A DNA stretch of 64,000 bases, from contig NEEC01000009.1 of the NCBI GenBank assembly GCA_002189035.1, forward strand, positions 1,798,001-1,862,000. The letters are read 5' to 3'. Below, in pieces: positions 46,565-55,814 of the stretch; the stretch's first letter is position 1, and each line of letters begins with the position of its first letter. This DNA is from Utricularia gibba (taxonomy: Eukaryota; Streptophyta; Magnoliopsida; Lamiales; Lentibulariaceae). The notes beneath the pieces are model-generated. The model did not search any database, was not told the DNA's origin, and saw only the letters and a program-made list of their open reading frames with translations. A program made the position numbers and the translations under genes.

Positions 46565-46993
46565 TCAGTTCCATCCATACTCTTTGGTCCACATCCCATG
46601 GGCATAATCATCAGTGAAGTAAAACCCGTCAGTCCTTGCAACCCAGAAGCAGGTTCCAGTGGAGCATCGGGAACCTATCCTCTGGTTGAACACATTGAAT
46701 ACCTGGAAAAGATCGGCGCCCCACCAGAAATGACAGAAGAACAGAGGGGTATGGAAGTAGTTGTCGCAGAAATCCCATTTGAAGGCCTGGTTCATCGTCA
46801 GATTATGGAACCCCAGATCGTTGTCCCTGGATTGACAATGAAAACTGAGGGGATCGAAGTCGAGGGGCAGCTGGCTCAGTATCAGCACGGTGTAGCCCTT
46901 GGTCGCGACGCACCCGCCGGAGGCCGGCATGGCGCAGTAGGGCGATATGACCGCCAGGAGGATGAGGATGAGGAGGAGCTTCATGTCTGCCAT
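46565..46993 (-). CDS. SPH: S-protein homolog SPH7
   Basis: 142 aa. Signal peptide MADMKLLLILILLAVISP; mature start near CVATKGYTVLILSQL; HCQSRDNDLGFHNLT; FCDNYFHTPLFFCHFWWG; CSTGTCFWVARTDGFYFTDD; ends KEYGWN. Most of it and its promoter are the source, or sister, of the pieces found in SPH2 and at the 5' end of SPH1. TATA box at 47020-47030. The frame is open upstream to 47074, but the ATG at 46993 starts the signal peptide. Confidence 0.93.
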   Translation of the reverse strand: MADMKLLLILILLAVISPYCAMPASGGCVATKGYTVLILSQLPLDFDPLSFHCQSRDNDLGFHNLTMNQAFKWDFCDNYFHTPLFFCHFWWGADLFQVFNVFNQRIGSRCSTGTCFWVARTDGFYFTDDYAHGMWTKEYGWN

Positions 46994-47030
46994 GAAACCA
47001 AGAGGGAGAATTTGGGATGCCTTATATAGG

Positions 47031-47691
47031 AGTCGCGCATCACCGGATGATGGATTGCATGAATTCCAACTCAATGTGATCTGCGTAATAAAATGTTGAT
47101 TTTGGGTGCGGGATTCAAGGCCTTGTGGTGAATGTGGTCAGTCAAAAGGTGCCTCTAGGGATAACTTAATGATGGTAACTATTAATTTCACAAAGGTGGG
47201 AGTAGGTGTATTAGTAATTTATTTGAATTATGTATATTTAAATAAAAAATAATATCTTGTTTGATTAAGAAAATTGAAATGGGGCAAAAGTTTTGAACAT
47301 AATTGGAGAAATTATACAAATGTTTAACCTGTGTATTAAATAAATGAGAAAATTATAATATGATTTAAAATGAAAATATTATGATTTGGAAAATAACGGT
47401 TATATCACATTCATATGATTCAAAATAACGATAGTTATATTGTGTCTTGTATAATATACTATTATAATGATGTTAGAGTCAAAATAAGTTAGTTTTAGTA
47501 ACATGAGACGTCAAATATATAATCTCATAAATTTAAGCATAAAATGTTTGTTTATAACAAAAACAAGTTGAGGAATTTACAAAGTAATTTTAAAATTTAA
47601 GGAATATTTATAAGAATTAGGGAAATGATCCGCAAAAGGATGAGATTAGAGTTTCAGTGAATGGAATATTCCATTGGTGTTTCTTTAGGAA
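47031..47691. repeat. SPH spacer, repeat class B
   Basis: Contains the class B upstream block at 47055-47235, near-identical to that of SPH6 and SPH8, then an AT-rich stretch and the 3' flank of SPH8. No gene seen. Confidence 0.6.
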
Positions 47692-48198
47692 TCATAGTTG
47701 GCATGGAATAGTAAACTGGAAAAACTTCCTTATTTCAAGAACAAAACTATAAGACACCCCCCGTCTCCTCCCTCGGTTCCATCCATACTCTCTGCTCCAC
47801 GCCCCAGAGGCCATATCATCGGTGAAGTAAAACCCGTCAATGCTTACAATCCAGTTGCAGACTCCAGTGGAGAAGCATCGGGAACCTATCCTCCGGTTGA
47901 AGACATCGAATACCTGGGAACGATCGGCGCCCCACCAGAAATGACAGAAGAACAGAGTGGTGTGGAAGTAGTTGTCGCAGAACTCCCATTGGTAGCCCAC
48001 GTTCAACGTCAGATTATGGTACCCGAGATCGTTGTCCTTGGATTGGCAATGAACTCTGAGGGAATCGGTGCTGAGGGGCAGCTGGCTCAGTATCTCCACG
48101 GTGTAGCCCTTGGTCGCAACGCACCCGCCGGAGACCTGCAGGGCGCAGTAGGGCGCCATGGCCGCCAGGAGGATGAGGAGGAGCTTCATGTCTGCCAT
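47692..48198 (-). CDS. SPH: S-protein homolog SPH8 with stop-loss C-terminal extension
   Basis: 168 aa. Signal peptide MADMKLLLILLAAMAP; CVATKGYTVEILSQL; HCQSKDNDLGYHNLT; FCDNYFHTTLFFCHFWWG; CFSTGVCNWIVSIDGFYFTDD with one extra residue before STG; then EYGWN. Where SPH7 and SPH9 have TGA after WN, this copy has CGA, adding 27 residues (RGRRRGVSYSF to IPCQL), the former 3' untranslated region. TATA-like box CGTTATATAGG at 48226-48236. Stability of the extended protein is unknown. Confidence 0.9.
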   Translation of the reverse strand: MADMKLLLILLAAMAPYCALQVSGGCVATKGYTVEILSQLPLSTDSLRVHCQSKDNDLGYHNLTLNVGYQWEFCDNYFHTTLFFCHFWWGADRSQVFDVFNRRIGSRCFSTGVCNWIVSIDGFYFTDDMASGAWSREYGWNRGRRRGVSYSFVLEIRKFFQFTIPCQL

Positions 48199-48236
48199 GG
48201 AACAAAGGGAGAGGAATTGGGAGTGCGTTATATAGG

Positions 48237-49157
48237 AGTTGTGAGGTGATGATGGATTGCAGGAACTCCAACTGAATGTGATCTGCGTAATAAAATGTTG
48301 ATTTTGGGTGCGGGATTCAAGGCCTTGTGGTGATTTTATATGGTAAGTGAAAGGGTAGGTGCCTCTAGGGATAAGTGAATGATGGTAACTTCTAATTTCA
48401 TAAAGGTGGGAGCAGGTGTATTAGTAATTTATGTGAATTACTTGTATCTAGATAAGCAAATGCCATATGCTTAAAGTTAAAAAAACAATAGATTTTACGA
48501 ATATATGATTAAAGAAATATCATATTGGATATTAATTAAAAAAAATCAAGCCTTGTTTGATTAAGAAAATTGATATGTAACAAGAGTTTTGAAGGACATG
48601 ATTGGAGAAATTATACAAATGTTTGACACGTGTAGTAAATAAATATAGTTTTCATGGAAAAAGAAACAATACTAAAAAAAACATCTTTTTGGGAATGTGA
48701 TAATATGGGTATTAAAAAGGGGTCTTTTATAAAAATGATCATCTTCCTTTTATCTCATATACTAAATTTTTACATGTGGTCATTTTTATCACACACATAC
48801 AGTAGCTACTTTTTAATACATCCCATTAAAGAGTGACCAAAAATAATATCAATACATTTTGGCGTTGCTTGCACTGTGGTGCTGTTCATGTGCATGAGGC
48901 TGCTGGCTGGCTGCTGTTAGAACAATGCAGACTCAGCGTTTTACAACACAGGGCTTCAAGATATTAGTTACTACAAAACCATGTATTTGTATGAATTAGG
49001 GAAATGATCTGCAAGAGGATGAAATGAGAGTTCATGTTCATGGAAATTCCACTGGCTGATGTGGTGTTTCTTTAGGAATCACAGTAGACATGGAATAAGA
49101 AACTGGACAAACTTCCTTATTACAAGAACAAAACTAGAAGACTCCTCGTCTCCTCCC
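48237..49157. repeat. SPH spacer, repeat class B
   Basis: Holds the class B upstream block (48265-48440), then AT-rich DNA. 48887-48960 shares a degenerate block with 38349-38420 outside the array. No gene seen. Confidence 0.55.
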
Positions 49158-49583
49158 TCAGTTCCATGCATAGACTCTGGTCCACGTCCCATGAGCAAAA
49201 TCATTGGTGAAGTAAAACCCGTCACTCTTCGCAACCCAGTAGCAGGATTCAGTGGGGGCGCATTGGGGACTTATCCTGTGGTTGAAGACGTCGAATGCCT
49301 GGGAATGATCGGCGCCCCACCAGAAATGGCAGAAGTACAGAGTGGTGTGGAGGTAGTTGTCGCAGAAGTCCCATTTGTAGCCCTCGTCCATCGTCAGATT
49401 ATGGAACCCCAAATCGGTGTCCTTGGATTGGCAGTGAAATAAGAGGTCATCGGAGTTGAGCGGCAGCTGGCTCACTATCTCCACGCTGTAGCCCTGCGTC
49501 AGCACGCACCCGCCGGAGGCCTGCATGACGCAGTAAGGTGCTATGATCGCCAGGAAGATGAGGAGGAGCTTCATGTCCGCCAT
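49158..49583 (-). CDS. SPH: S-protein homolog SPH9
   Basis: 141 aa. Signal peptide MADMKLLLIFLAIIAP; CVLTQGYSVEIVSQL; HCQSKDTDLGFHNLT; FCDNYLHTTLYFCHFWWG; CAPTESCYWVAKSDGFYFTND; ends RVYAWN. Intact and single exon. TATA box at 49608-49618. It groups with SPH7 and SPH8. Confidence 0.93.
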   Translation of the reverse strand: MADMKLLLIFLAIIAPYCVMQASGGCVLTQGYSVEIVSQLPLNSDDLLFHCQSKDTDLGFHNLTMDEGYKWDFCDNYLHTTLYFCHFWWGADHSQAFDVFNHRISPQCAPTESCYWVAKSDGFYFTNDFAHGTWTRVYAWN

Positions 49584-49618
49584 GGAACCAAGGGGAGAAC
49601 TGGGGTTCCTTATATAGG

Positions 49619-49934
49619 GGTTTGTGAGATGAGATGGTTCACCGGATTCTTCCCCAGATTGCTCCTCCTGATGAATTGCATGAATTCCAACTGAATGTGA
49701 TCTGCGTAATAAAATTTTGATTTTGGTCGCGGAATTTAAGTCAAAAGATGCTTGTTACGAAAAATTTAATTACGGGTTAGTGTTGATACTATAATTTAAT
49801 TAAAATATATTTAAATTATTTATATTTGGATAAGCATGAGGTACTTATGATATATTTAGTGATTAATATGGGGCATTAAAGAGTGGCTCAAATAATTTTA
49901 TTTCTGGATGGAGGCGCCCAAGGCGTTGGAGTGA
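49619..49934. other. spacer upstream of SPH9
   Basis: A decayed class B block at 49675-49760, then AT-rich sequence. No gene seen. Confidence 0.45.
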
Positions 49935-50090
49935 ATGGGATTCGGTTTCAGAAATGCTTCCTGATGCAGTGGTTGACGCTGAGGTTATGGAACCGGAGGC
50001 GCAGATGGTCGGAGTTCTGAGCAGCTGATGCTAGGGTTGCAGGACGGAGGAGGAGGCCGAGAGGGCTAGCAGAAGGATGAGGAGCTTCAT
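49935..50090 (-). pseudogene. SPH: SPH10, short S-protein homolog remnant
   Basis: Reads MKLLILLLALSASSSVLQP then a stop, followed by NSDHLRLR joined to FHNLSVNH and another stop. The signal peptide, the NSDxLRxH strand and the FHNLS motif are family-specific, but the stretch between them (CxSKDNDLGY) is deleted and the C-terminal half is absent. Confidence 0.7.
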
Positions 50091-50449
50091 GGATGGGGAT
50101 GGCACTGAGCTACGACAGTTGCTCACATTTTGTGGCATCCATTGGACTCTTCTGTGCGACTTTTCATGTAGTGTGTTGGGGTTGGAATTATGGGATTCCA
50201 ATATTTCACCAAGAACTGCATAAAGAAAAAAAAAACCCAGGCACTGTGACAGGCCTCACAATTCTTACATTTTTTTGCACTTCAAGATGATTTATTTAGT
50301 TGTAAGCAGAATGTTCCGTACTCCCACATTCTTATCATACCACAAATCGGAAACCAAGATAATGAAATAGCAATTTATCAGATACTGGGACTGCTCATCA
50401 AGTTCCAACTTTTATTTTTCTTGAATCGCTACCTTGGATTTCAAAAACC
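50091..50449. other. spacer between SPH10 remnant and SPH11
   Basis: No conserved frame. The part next to 50450 is the 3' flank of SPH11. Confidence 0.4.
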
Positions 50450-50926
50450 CTAGAGTTGAACCTCAGGAGCAAGAGCAGGAGCCTGATCAGGAATGGGTTC
50501 CCAGTTGAACTGCTTCACTGCAGGCCTCAACATGTTTCGAGTGAAGTAGATGCCGTCTGCCCTGGCGATCCAGTTGCAAACATGGTCCTTCCTGCACATG
50601 TCCGCATTTCGCGATGTGAAGGCATCGAAGCTTTTGGTGTACTCCGGCTCCCACCAAAGATGACAAAAGAAGAGCGTTCGCGCGAAAACATCATCGCAGA
50701 ACTTCCATGCGAACACAGGGTTACTACTCGTAGTAAGGTTATGATAACCTAGGTCGTTGTCCTTGGAGGCGCAGTGAATCTTTAGTTTATCAGATCCCGA
50801 AGGAAGCTGGTTGATGATTCTGACGGTGTATTCGAAGGTCCAGAAGCAGTTGCCGGCGTCGCAATGCAGAAAAAAGAGAGGCGATCCCGCGACGAGGAGG
50901 AAGAAGAACAGACTGGTGGTCTTCAT
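50450..50926 (-). CDS. SPH: S-protein homolog SPH11
   Basis: 158 aa, more divergent. Signal peptide MKTTSLFFFLLVAGSPLF; CFWTFEYTVRIINQL; HCASKDNDLGYHNLT; FCDDVFARTLFFCHLWWEP; CRKDHVCNWIARADGIYFTRN; Pro/Ala-rich tail. The open frame extends to 50959, but its first codon there is TTG and lies only a few bases from the TATA box (CGCATATAAATA, 50967-50978), so the ATG at 50926 is the start. The HLWWE motif and DGIYF distinguish the SPH11-15 group from SPH1-9. Confidence 0.92.
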   Translation of the reverse strand: MKTTSLFFFLLVAGSPLFFLHCDAGNCFWTFEYTVRIINQLPSGSDKLKIHCASKDNDLGYHNLTTSSNPVFAWKFCDDVFARTLFFCHLWWEPEYTKSFDAFTSRNADMCRKDHVCNWIARADGIYFTRNMLRPAVKQFNWEPIPDQAPALAPEVQL

Positions 50927-50978
50927 GTCTGCTTCGAAAGCTTGGTTTCCAACATCCAATGGGCGTGTATTTATATGC

Positions 50979-51976
50979 GAAAGAGGAACCAGACGTCAGT
51001 TCCCCATTTTAGGGTTTGCATGATATAAATAGTAATTGAGAAACCCTAAGATAGGGTCTTTATTTAGGGTTTAATATAGTGGTATTTTATATTTATTTTT
51101 GGGAGTACAGCATCCAATACATTAGTACATAATTATCTTAGGGTTTAATACTCAATAAGACTGAATTCTGCATTGGAAATGCGTATTAATGGCATTATTC
51201 CACCATAGAAAGGTGGAAAGTTCAAACATTGAACTGGTAATGTGCTACTTAGGGTTTGGAACCCTCTTTGAACCGGTCTCACAACTCCAGTTTAATGCAT
51301 CAATATATGCATTATATTTTTTCCAGTATTTTAAAAACCCTAATAAAACCATTTAAAACCATAAATTTTTTATGATGATAATTGGGTTAAAGTAAAATTA
51401 TTTTAAAATAAAAAATGAATATCAATCAATTTTGATTTAATTATGGTTCAATGATAGTTTGATTCTTTTTTCATAAAAAATGAATGATTCAATCAGTTTA
51501 ATTATGCATATAGTTCACGGTTGTTTTTTAAGATTTAGAGCACTAATATTTTTTTAAACCACTTTGAATCGTGAATTATTTATGTTAACTATTTTCATAA
51601 AAAAATATAATAATAATTCTTTTTTTTAAAAAAAAAAGAATGATTCAGTTAAAATGTGGATCGTGGTTGGACTGTTCAAACCACGAGTTATTTACACAAA
51701 TGGCTCACGTTTTTTTTTTTTTTGAAATTTTAAAAAAAATGACTAAAAATATTCGAAGAAAGAATTTGGCCAAGATCTTGTATTGGGACAACTTAGGTAG
51801 GTTATGTCGAAAATGGAAGCAGCACAAGCACTTCTGACTTCTGAGTCGAAATGTCTGTGAGAAGGGCACCCAACTGTCCAAATAGTATCGTGAATCAAAT
51901 ACTATTATTATACATTGCTGTGTCCCTATAAGCCCTAAAGCATTTTCGGAGTCACTGGTTCCGATCTGTGTCTGCT
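50979..51976. other. AT-rich spacer
   Basis: Several runs of T or A (51600-51730) and fragments of the GATTCAATCG type that also occur at 52880-53130, perhaps the remains of an old repeat. No gene seen. Confidence 0.4.
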
Positions 51977-52438
51977 TCACATGTCCGGAGAAGGAGGAGG
52001 AGGAGTGAGTTCCCACAGGTACGCCCTGACCGCAGGTGTGTTGTGGATATCGCCGGTGAAGAAAATCCCTTCTCTTCTAGCAATCCAGTAGCACGTGGAC
52101 GTCTTGCAGAGGTGCCCGAAGCTCGATCTGAAGGCATCGAACATCTTGCTGTAGTACTCCTCCCACCAGAGATGACAGTAGAAGAGGGTTCTGGAGAAGA
52201 AGTCATCGCAGAAATTCCATTGGAACACTTGGTTTGGCGCAGTGAGGTTATGATATCCCAGATCGTCGTCCTTAGAGGCGCAGTGAACCCTTAGGAAGCT
52301 GAAATCCACAGGGAGCTGGTTGACGATTTGAATGGTGTAATGCGGTGTCAAGGCGCAGGCCCCAGAAAGTCGAAAAAAACCAGGCGATGCCACAAGGAAG
52401 ACCATGAAGAAGAAGCAGAACCCATTGCTGCTCTTCAT
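51977..52438 (-). CDS. SPH: S-protein homolog SPH12
   Basis: 153 aa. Signal peptide MKSSNGFCFFFMVFLVASPG; CALTPHYTIQIVNQL; HCASKDDDLGYHNLT; FCDDFFSRTLFYCHLWWEE; CKTSTCYWIARREGIFFTGD (E replaces D of the usual DG); tail TPPPPSPDM. The frame is open upstream to 52495, where a TATA box (52476-52486) lies, so the ATG at 52438 is the start. Confidence 0.92.
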   Translation of the reverse strand: MKSSNGFCFFFMVFLVASPGFFRLSGACALTPHYTIQIVNQLPVDFSFLRVHCASKDDDLGYHNLTAPNQVFQWNFCDDFFSRTLFYCHLWWEEYYSKMFDAFRSSFGHLCKTSTCYWIARREGIFFTGDIHNTPAVRAYLWELTPPPPSPDM

Positions 52439-52486
52439 GTTTAGGGTTCCTGGTGGATGATTCCTATTGGGTTCGTATTTATATGT

Positions 52487-53135
52487 GAAGGGCACAATGT
52501 ACGGCTACATGCGATTTGGGAATTAGGGCAAACTGAATTAGTTAATCGGGACGGTCTAGTCCTATTAGGGCAAACTGAATTATTCAATAATGTTTAATAA
52601 AAATCCACTTCCAAATTGATAATTTTATATTAATAATGATGTAAATTACATTTAATGATTCAAGTTTGCCCAATAGGAGACACTTCATCAAATCAGTTGG
52701 CATTGTATTGTTCTGTTTTAAAAAAGAATTTAATTATTATATGTGGGGCAATAATCATGGTTAATTTACGAATTTAAAGTATATTTATTTATTGATTTAA
52801 CACAAAAAATATGTCACAGTATTTATTTTTATTCGCCCCATTTAATAATTAACGCATTCCTCTTGTATAAATGATAGCTCGCAATGTTTTAAATCGTGAA
52901 AAAAAAAAATCATTAATTATTTGAATAAATGGTTCAATCGTAATTGAATCGTTCATTTTTTTAAAAAAAATAATTTTTATTCAAAATATCAAATTTTAAT
53001 TAAATTTTAGCTGAACTGCATCTTATTCATGATTAAATCATGATTTATTTTTTTCATTTTAAAACGATTTCAATTTAATTCAATCACTATCATAAACGGG
53101 TTGAAATCGATTCAATCGTAAACACATCCATCCCT
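52487..53135. other. AT-rich spacer
   Basis: AT-rich with the GATTCAATCG-type fragments noted for the previous spacer. The GGGCAAACTGAATTA segment near 52526 also occurs upstream of SPH13 (near 53727), an upstream element shared between SPH12 and SPH13. No gene seen. Confidence 0.4.
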
Positions 53136-53597
53136 TCAAGGAAGAGGGGCAGGATTAGTAGTGCCATTCTTATCGAGCTGCCATTTATACGTCAAGGTCG
53201 CCGGCGTGTTCCGGAAGTCATCCGTGAAGTGGATGCCATCGGGTCTCACGAGCCACCAGCAAATATTCATCTTGGCGCAGGCGTTCCTCTTCGCGGTCGA
53301 TCGGAAAACATCGAACGCCCTGTTGTAGCGCGGCTCCCACCAGAGGTGGCAGAAGTAGAGTGTCCGGTGGAAAATGTCGTCGCAGAAGTCCCAGTGGAAC
53401 TCCTCGTTCCAAGAGGTGAGGTTATGAAACCCTAGATCGCGGCTCCCGGAGGCGCAATGAACCACCAAGAAGTGGTTGTCCCATGGCAGCTGGTTGATGA
53501 TCCGAACTTCGTATCTGGGGGTGAGGGTGCAGCCGTCGGATGCGACGATCAGGAAGAAGAAGAAGATGAGGAAGCAGGAGAATGGAGTGTTCTTCAT
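53136..53597 (-). CDS. SPH: S-protein homolog SPH13
   Basis: 153 aa. Signal peptide MKNTPFSCFLIFFFFLIVAS; CTLTPRYEVRIINQL; HCASGSRDLGFHNLT; FCDDIFHRTLYFCHLWWEP; CAKMNICWWLVRPDGIHFTDD; tail with Asn-Gly-Thr. Closest to SPH14. TATA box (TATATAAACC on the transcribed strand) at 53632-53641. Confidence 0.92.
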   Translation of the reverse strand: MKNTPFSCFLIFFFFLIVASDGCTLTPRYEVRIINQLPWDNHFLVVHCASGSRDLGFHNLTSWNEEFHWDFCDDIFHRTLYFCHLWWEPRYNRAFDVFRSTAKRNACAKMNICWWLVRPDGIHFTDDFRNTPATLTYKWQLDKNGTTNPAPLP

Positions 53598-53641
53598 GTC
53601 TGGAGCTGCTGATTTTCATGGCGGAGGAGTGGTTTATATAC

Positions 53642-54170
53642 ATGGAGTTGAAGTTTGCCGATTTGTAATCGAGGGGCATTGAGTTTAATGCCAAAATGTA
53701 CGGTCACGTCTGATTTGGGAATCTAGGGCAAACTGAATTAGTTACAAGGGACGGTCTAGTCGTACGTTTGACCCAACCATGGGAAATATTCATAAATAAT
53801 TAATAAAGTATTTAAATTACTTATATTTCAATAAATATACGTTATATAATTAAAATTAAAATTAATTTGGTACCTAGGTTTTTAATATATTTTTTAAAAT
53901 AATATTATATATATTTAAAATATTTTTTTTATAAATTATGTTATTTAGCAAAACTCATCTAGAATATGAGTTTTGAAATACCTAGTTCATAGTATTTTAC
54001 TGTAGTCTTGTAAAACATCATGAATTAGTTTACCAAATATAAATTATTATTAATATATAAATATTTTAACAGTAAAACCAAATTATTAAATACCTCCTAA
54101 GTGTTTTTTGACGTCGTTATAATGCACTATTTTTTAAATAAATTTTTTTATCGAAATTAAATAATTATAT

Positions 54171-54208
<38 letters not shown>

Positions 54209-54391
54209 CTTAAATTTTAATTGAGTTAAAAATTTTAAAAATGAAAATTATATGAATTTAAGATATTATATATTAATATTATTCTATTTTAAAAAAGTGT
54301 ATTTTTTTTTATTCTCCCCATTTAATAATTGATCTCACAAGAAAATCAGTTTATTTTCATTCGCCCATTTAATAATTGGAGGCAATTTGTC
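53642..54391. other. AT-rich spacer with microsatellite
   Basis: Contains an AAAACTCAT/ATGAGTTTT inverted repeat (about 53949-53974) and an (AC)n(AT)n microsatellite (54170-54208). No gene seen. Confidence 0.45.
54170..54208. repeat. (AC)n(AT)n microsatellite
   Basis: About nine AC units followed directly by about eleven AT units, uninterrupted. Confidence 0.9.
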
Positions 54392-54868
54392 TTATATTAG
54401 GGGCGTTGGAGGAAGACCGGCAGCAGCAGTGCTGGTGCTATTCTTATCCAGCTCCCATGGGTAAACCAAGAAGTCGGGCATGTCCCTGTAGGCATCACTG
54501 AAGTAGATGCCATCTCGTTTCGCAATCCAGTAGCAAGTGTTCTTCAGACTGCAGTCCTTCCTCTTCGCCGTCGACCGGAAAGCGTCGAACGCCCTGTTGT
54601 ACGGCCCCCACCAGAGGTGACAGAAGTGCAGGGTCTTGTGGAAAATGTCGTCGCAGAAGTGCCACCGGAACACCTCGCCCGCATTGGTGAGGTTATGAAA
54701 CCCTAGGTCACGGCTCCCGGAGGCGCAATGAAGTCTCAAGAAGTTGTTGTCCCATGGTAGCTGGTTGATGATCTGAACATCGTATCTGAGGGTGAAGATG
54801 CAGCCCTTGGATGCGACGATGAGGAAGAAGAAGAAGGTGAGGAAGCAGCAGAAGGGGGTGTTCTTCAT
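54392..54868 (-). CDS. SPH: S-protein homolog SPH14
   Basis: 158 aa. Signal peptide MKNTPFCCFLTFFFFLIVAS; CIFTLRYDVQIINQL; HCASGSRDLGFHNLT; FCDDIFHKTLHFCHLWWGP; CSLKNTCYWIAKRDGIYFSD; Ala/Pro-rich tail. A recent tandem duplicate of SPH13: the 5' flank and the TATA box (54903-54912) are alike. Its last codons lie next to the AT-rich spacer. Confidence 0.92.
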   Translation of the reverse strand: MKNTPFCCFLTFFFFLIVASKGCIFTLRYDVQIINQLPWDNNFLRLHCASGSRDLGFHNLTNAGEVFRWHFCDDIFHKTLHFCHLWWGPYNRAFDAFRSTAKRKDCSLKNTCYWIAKRDGIYFSDAYRDMPDFLVYPWELDKNSTSTAAAGLPPTPLI

Positions 54869-54912
54869 GTCTAGAGCTGCTGGTTTTCACGGCGGAGGAG
54901 TGATTTATATAC

Positions 54913-55814
54913 ATGGAGTTGAAGTTTGCCGACTTGTAACAAGGGGCATTGAGCTTAATGCCAAGCTTCATTAATTTCAGTGCTACCACTGCAACTAGGG
55001 ATATGGAAACCTACTGTTATCTCATTTTTCTACCAAATAAACCCTAGCAAAGTAACCTTATTAAAAAAAGGTGTACACACAATAGGAAAGCGAATGGGAT
55101 CAACTCATAGCAGCTTCTGTTTTCGTGCGCAGTCTCTGTATTTGAGGCTTTCATGTTCCATTTTGTTGCTCTCCAGTCTCCACCATCCATGGGGCCTCTA
55201 TATTTTGAAAGTACTGAGGATGTGTAGAAGTTACCCGTTTTGGTTCATCTGAAAACCAAGCAGCGCATGTTAAGATGGAGTTTAGGGTTTGAAATAGGTT
55301 GTCAAGAATGATTATAAGCTAAGGGAGAAGCGTATGAAGTTTTGATGGAATGAAGTCCCACATCGGAGCATTTCTAAGGGTTTCAAATAGGATGTCTAAG
55401 GCTGGCTCCAACACCATGCTGCACTTGTAGCGCGGACCCAGAACACACGTTGGGAGATCAATCAATAACCAGCTATGACTAGTTGATAGACTACGGAGAC
55501 CCATCAGTGCTTGTTGGAGATGGATGCATAGTCGGAAACATGATGGTGTTTTAGTGCCCATATCCCCTTGCTTTCTTGCCGTATGTGTTGCGGGGTAGCC
55601 ATGCTCATTCATCCTTCGCCTCCAATACGAAACTTCCCTATCCGCCACTAATTCCTCAGTCGCTTCAACGAACCAGCAACCGGCGCTCACGACAATCGCA
55701 CTGCCACAAGGTACCGTGTGTCGTGCCACCTTTTCTAAAATACCCATCGAAAATCCTCTTGCCTAGAACCATATCGCCATTGCACCCAATACCAATCGAA
55801 AATCCTCTGGCAGC
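54913..55814. other. spacer between SPH14 and the inverted SPH15
   Basis: The two genes point away from each other, so this would be their shared upstream region. An open frame at 55319-55747 (-) has no recognisable domain. A GTCCCACATCG sequence at 55358-55368 resembles the plant snRNA upstream element but lacks a correctly placed TATA box and an RNA gene. Confidence 0.4.

Noticed and set aside
51340-53130. Repeated GATTCAATCG-like fragments in SPH spacers
   Set aside because: Too degenerate to define ends or target duplications; may be a decayed repeat but cannot be supported.
53949-53974. AAAACTCAT/ATGAGTTTT inverted repeat
   Set aside because: Short, in an AT-rich spacer, with no target duplication or gene next to it. 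Not enough to call an element or terminator.
55358-55368. GTCCCACATCG resembling the upstream element of plant snRNA promoters
   Set aside because: No TATA box at the expected distance and no snRNA sequence downstream.
55319-55747. 142-codon open frame on the minus strand beside SPH14
   Set aside because: No domain, no splice partner and composition like non-coding DNA.
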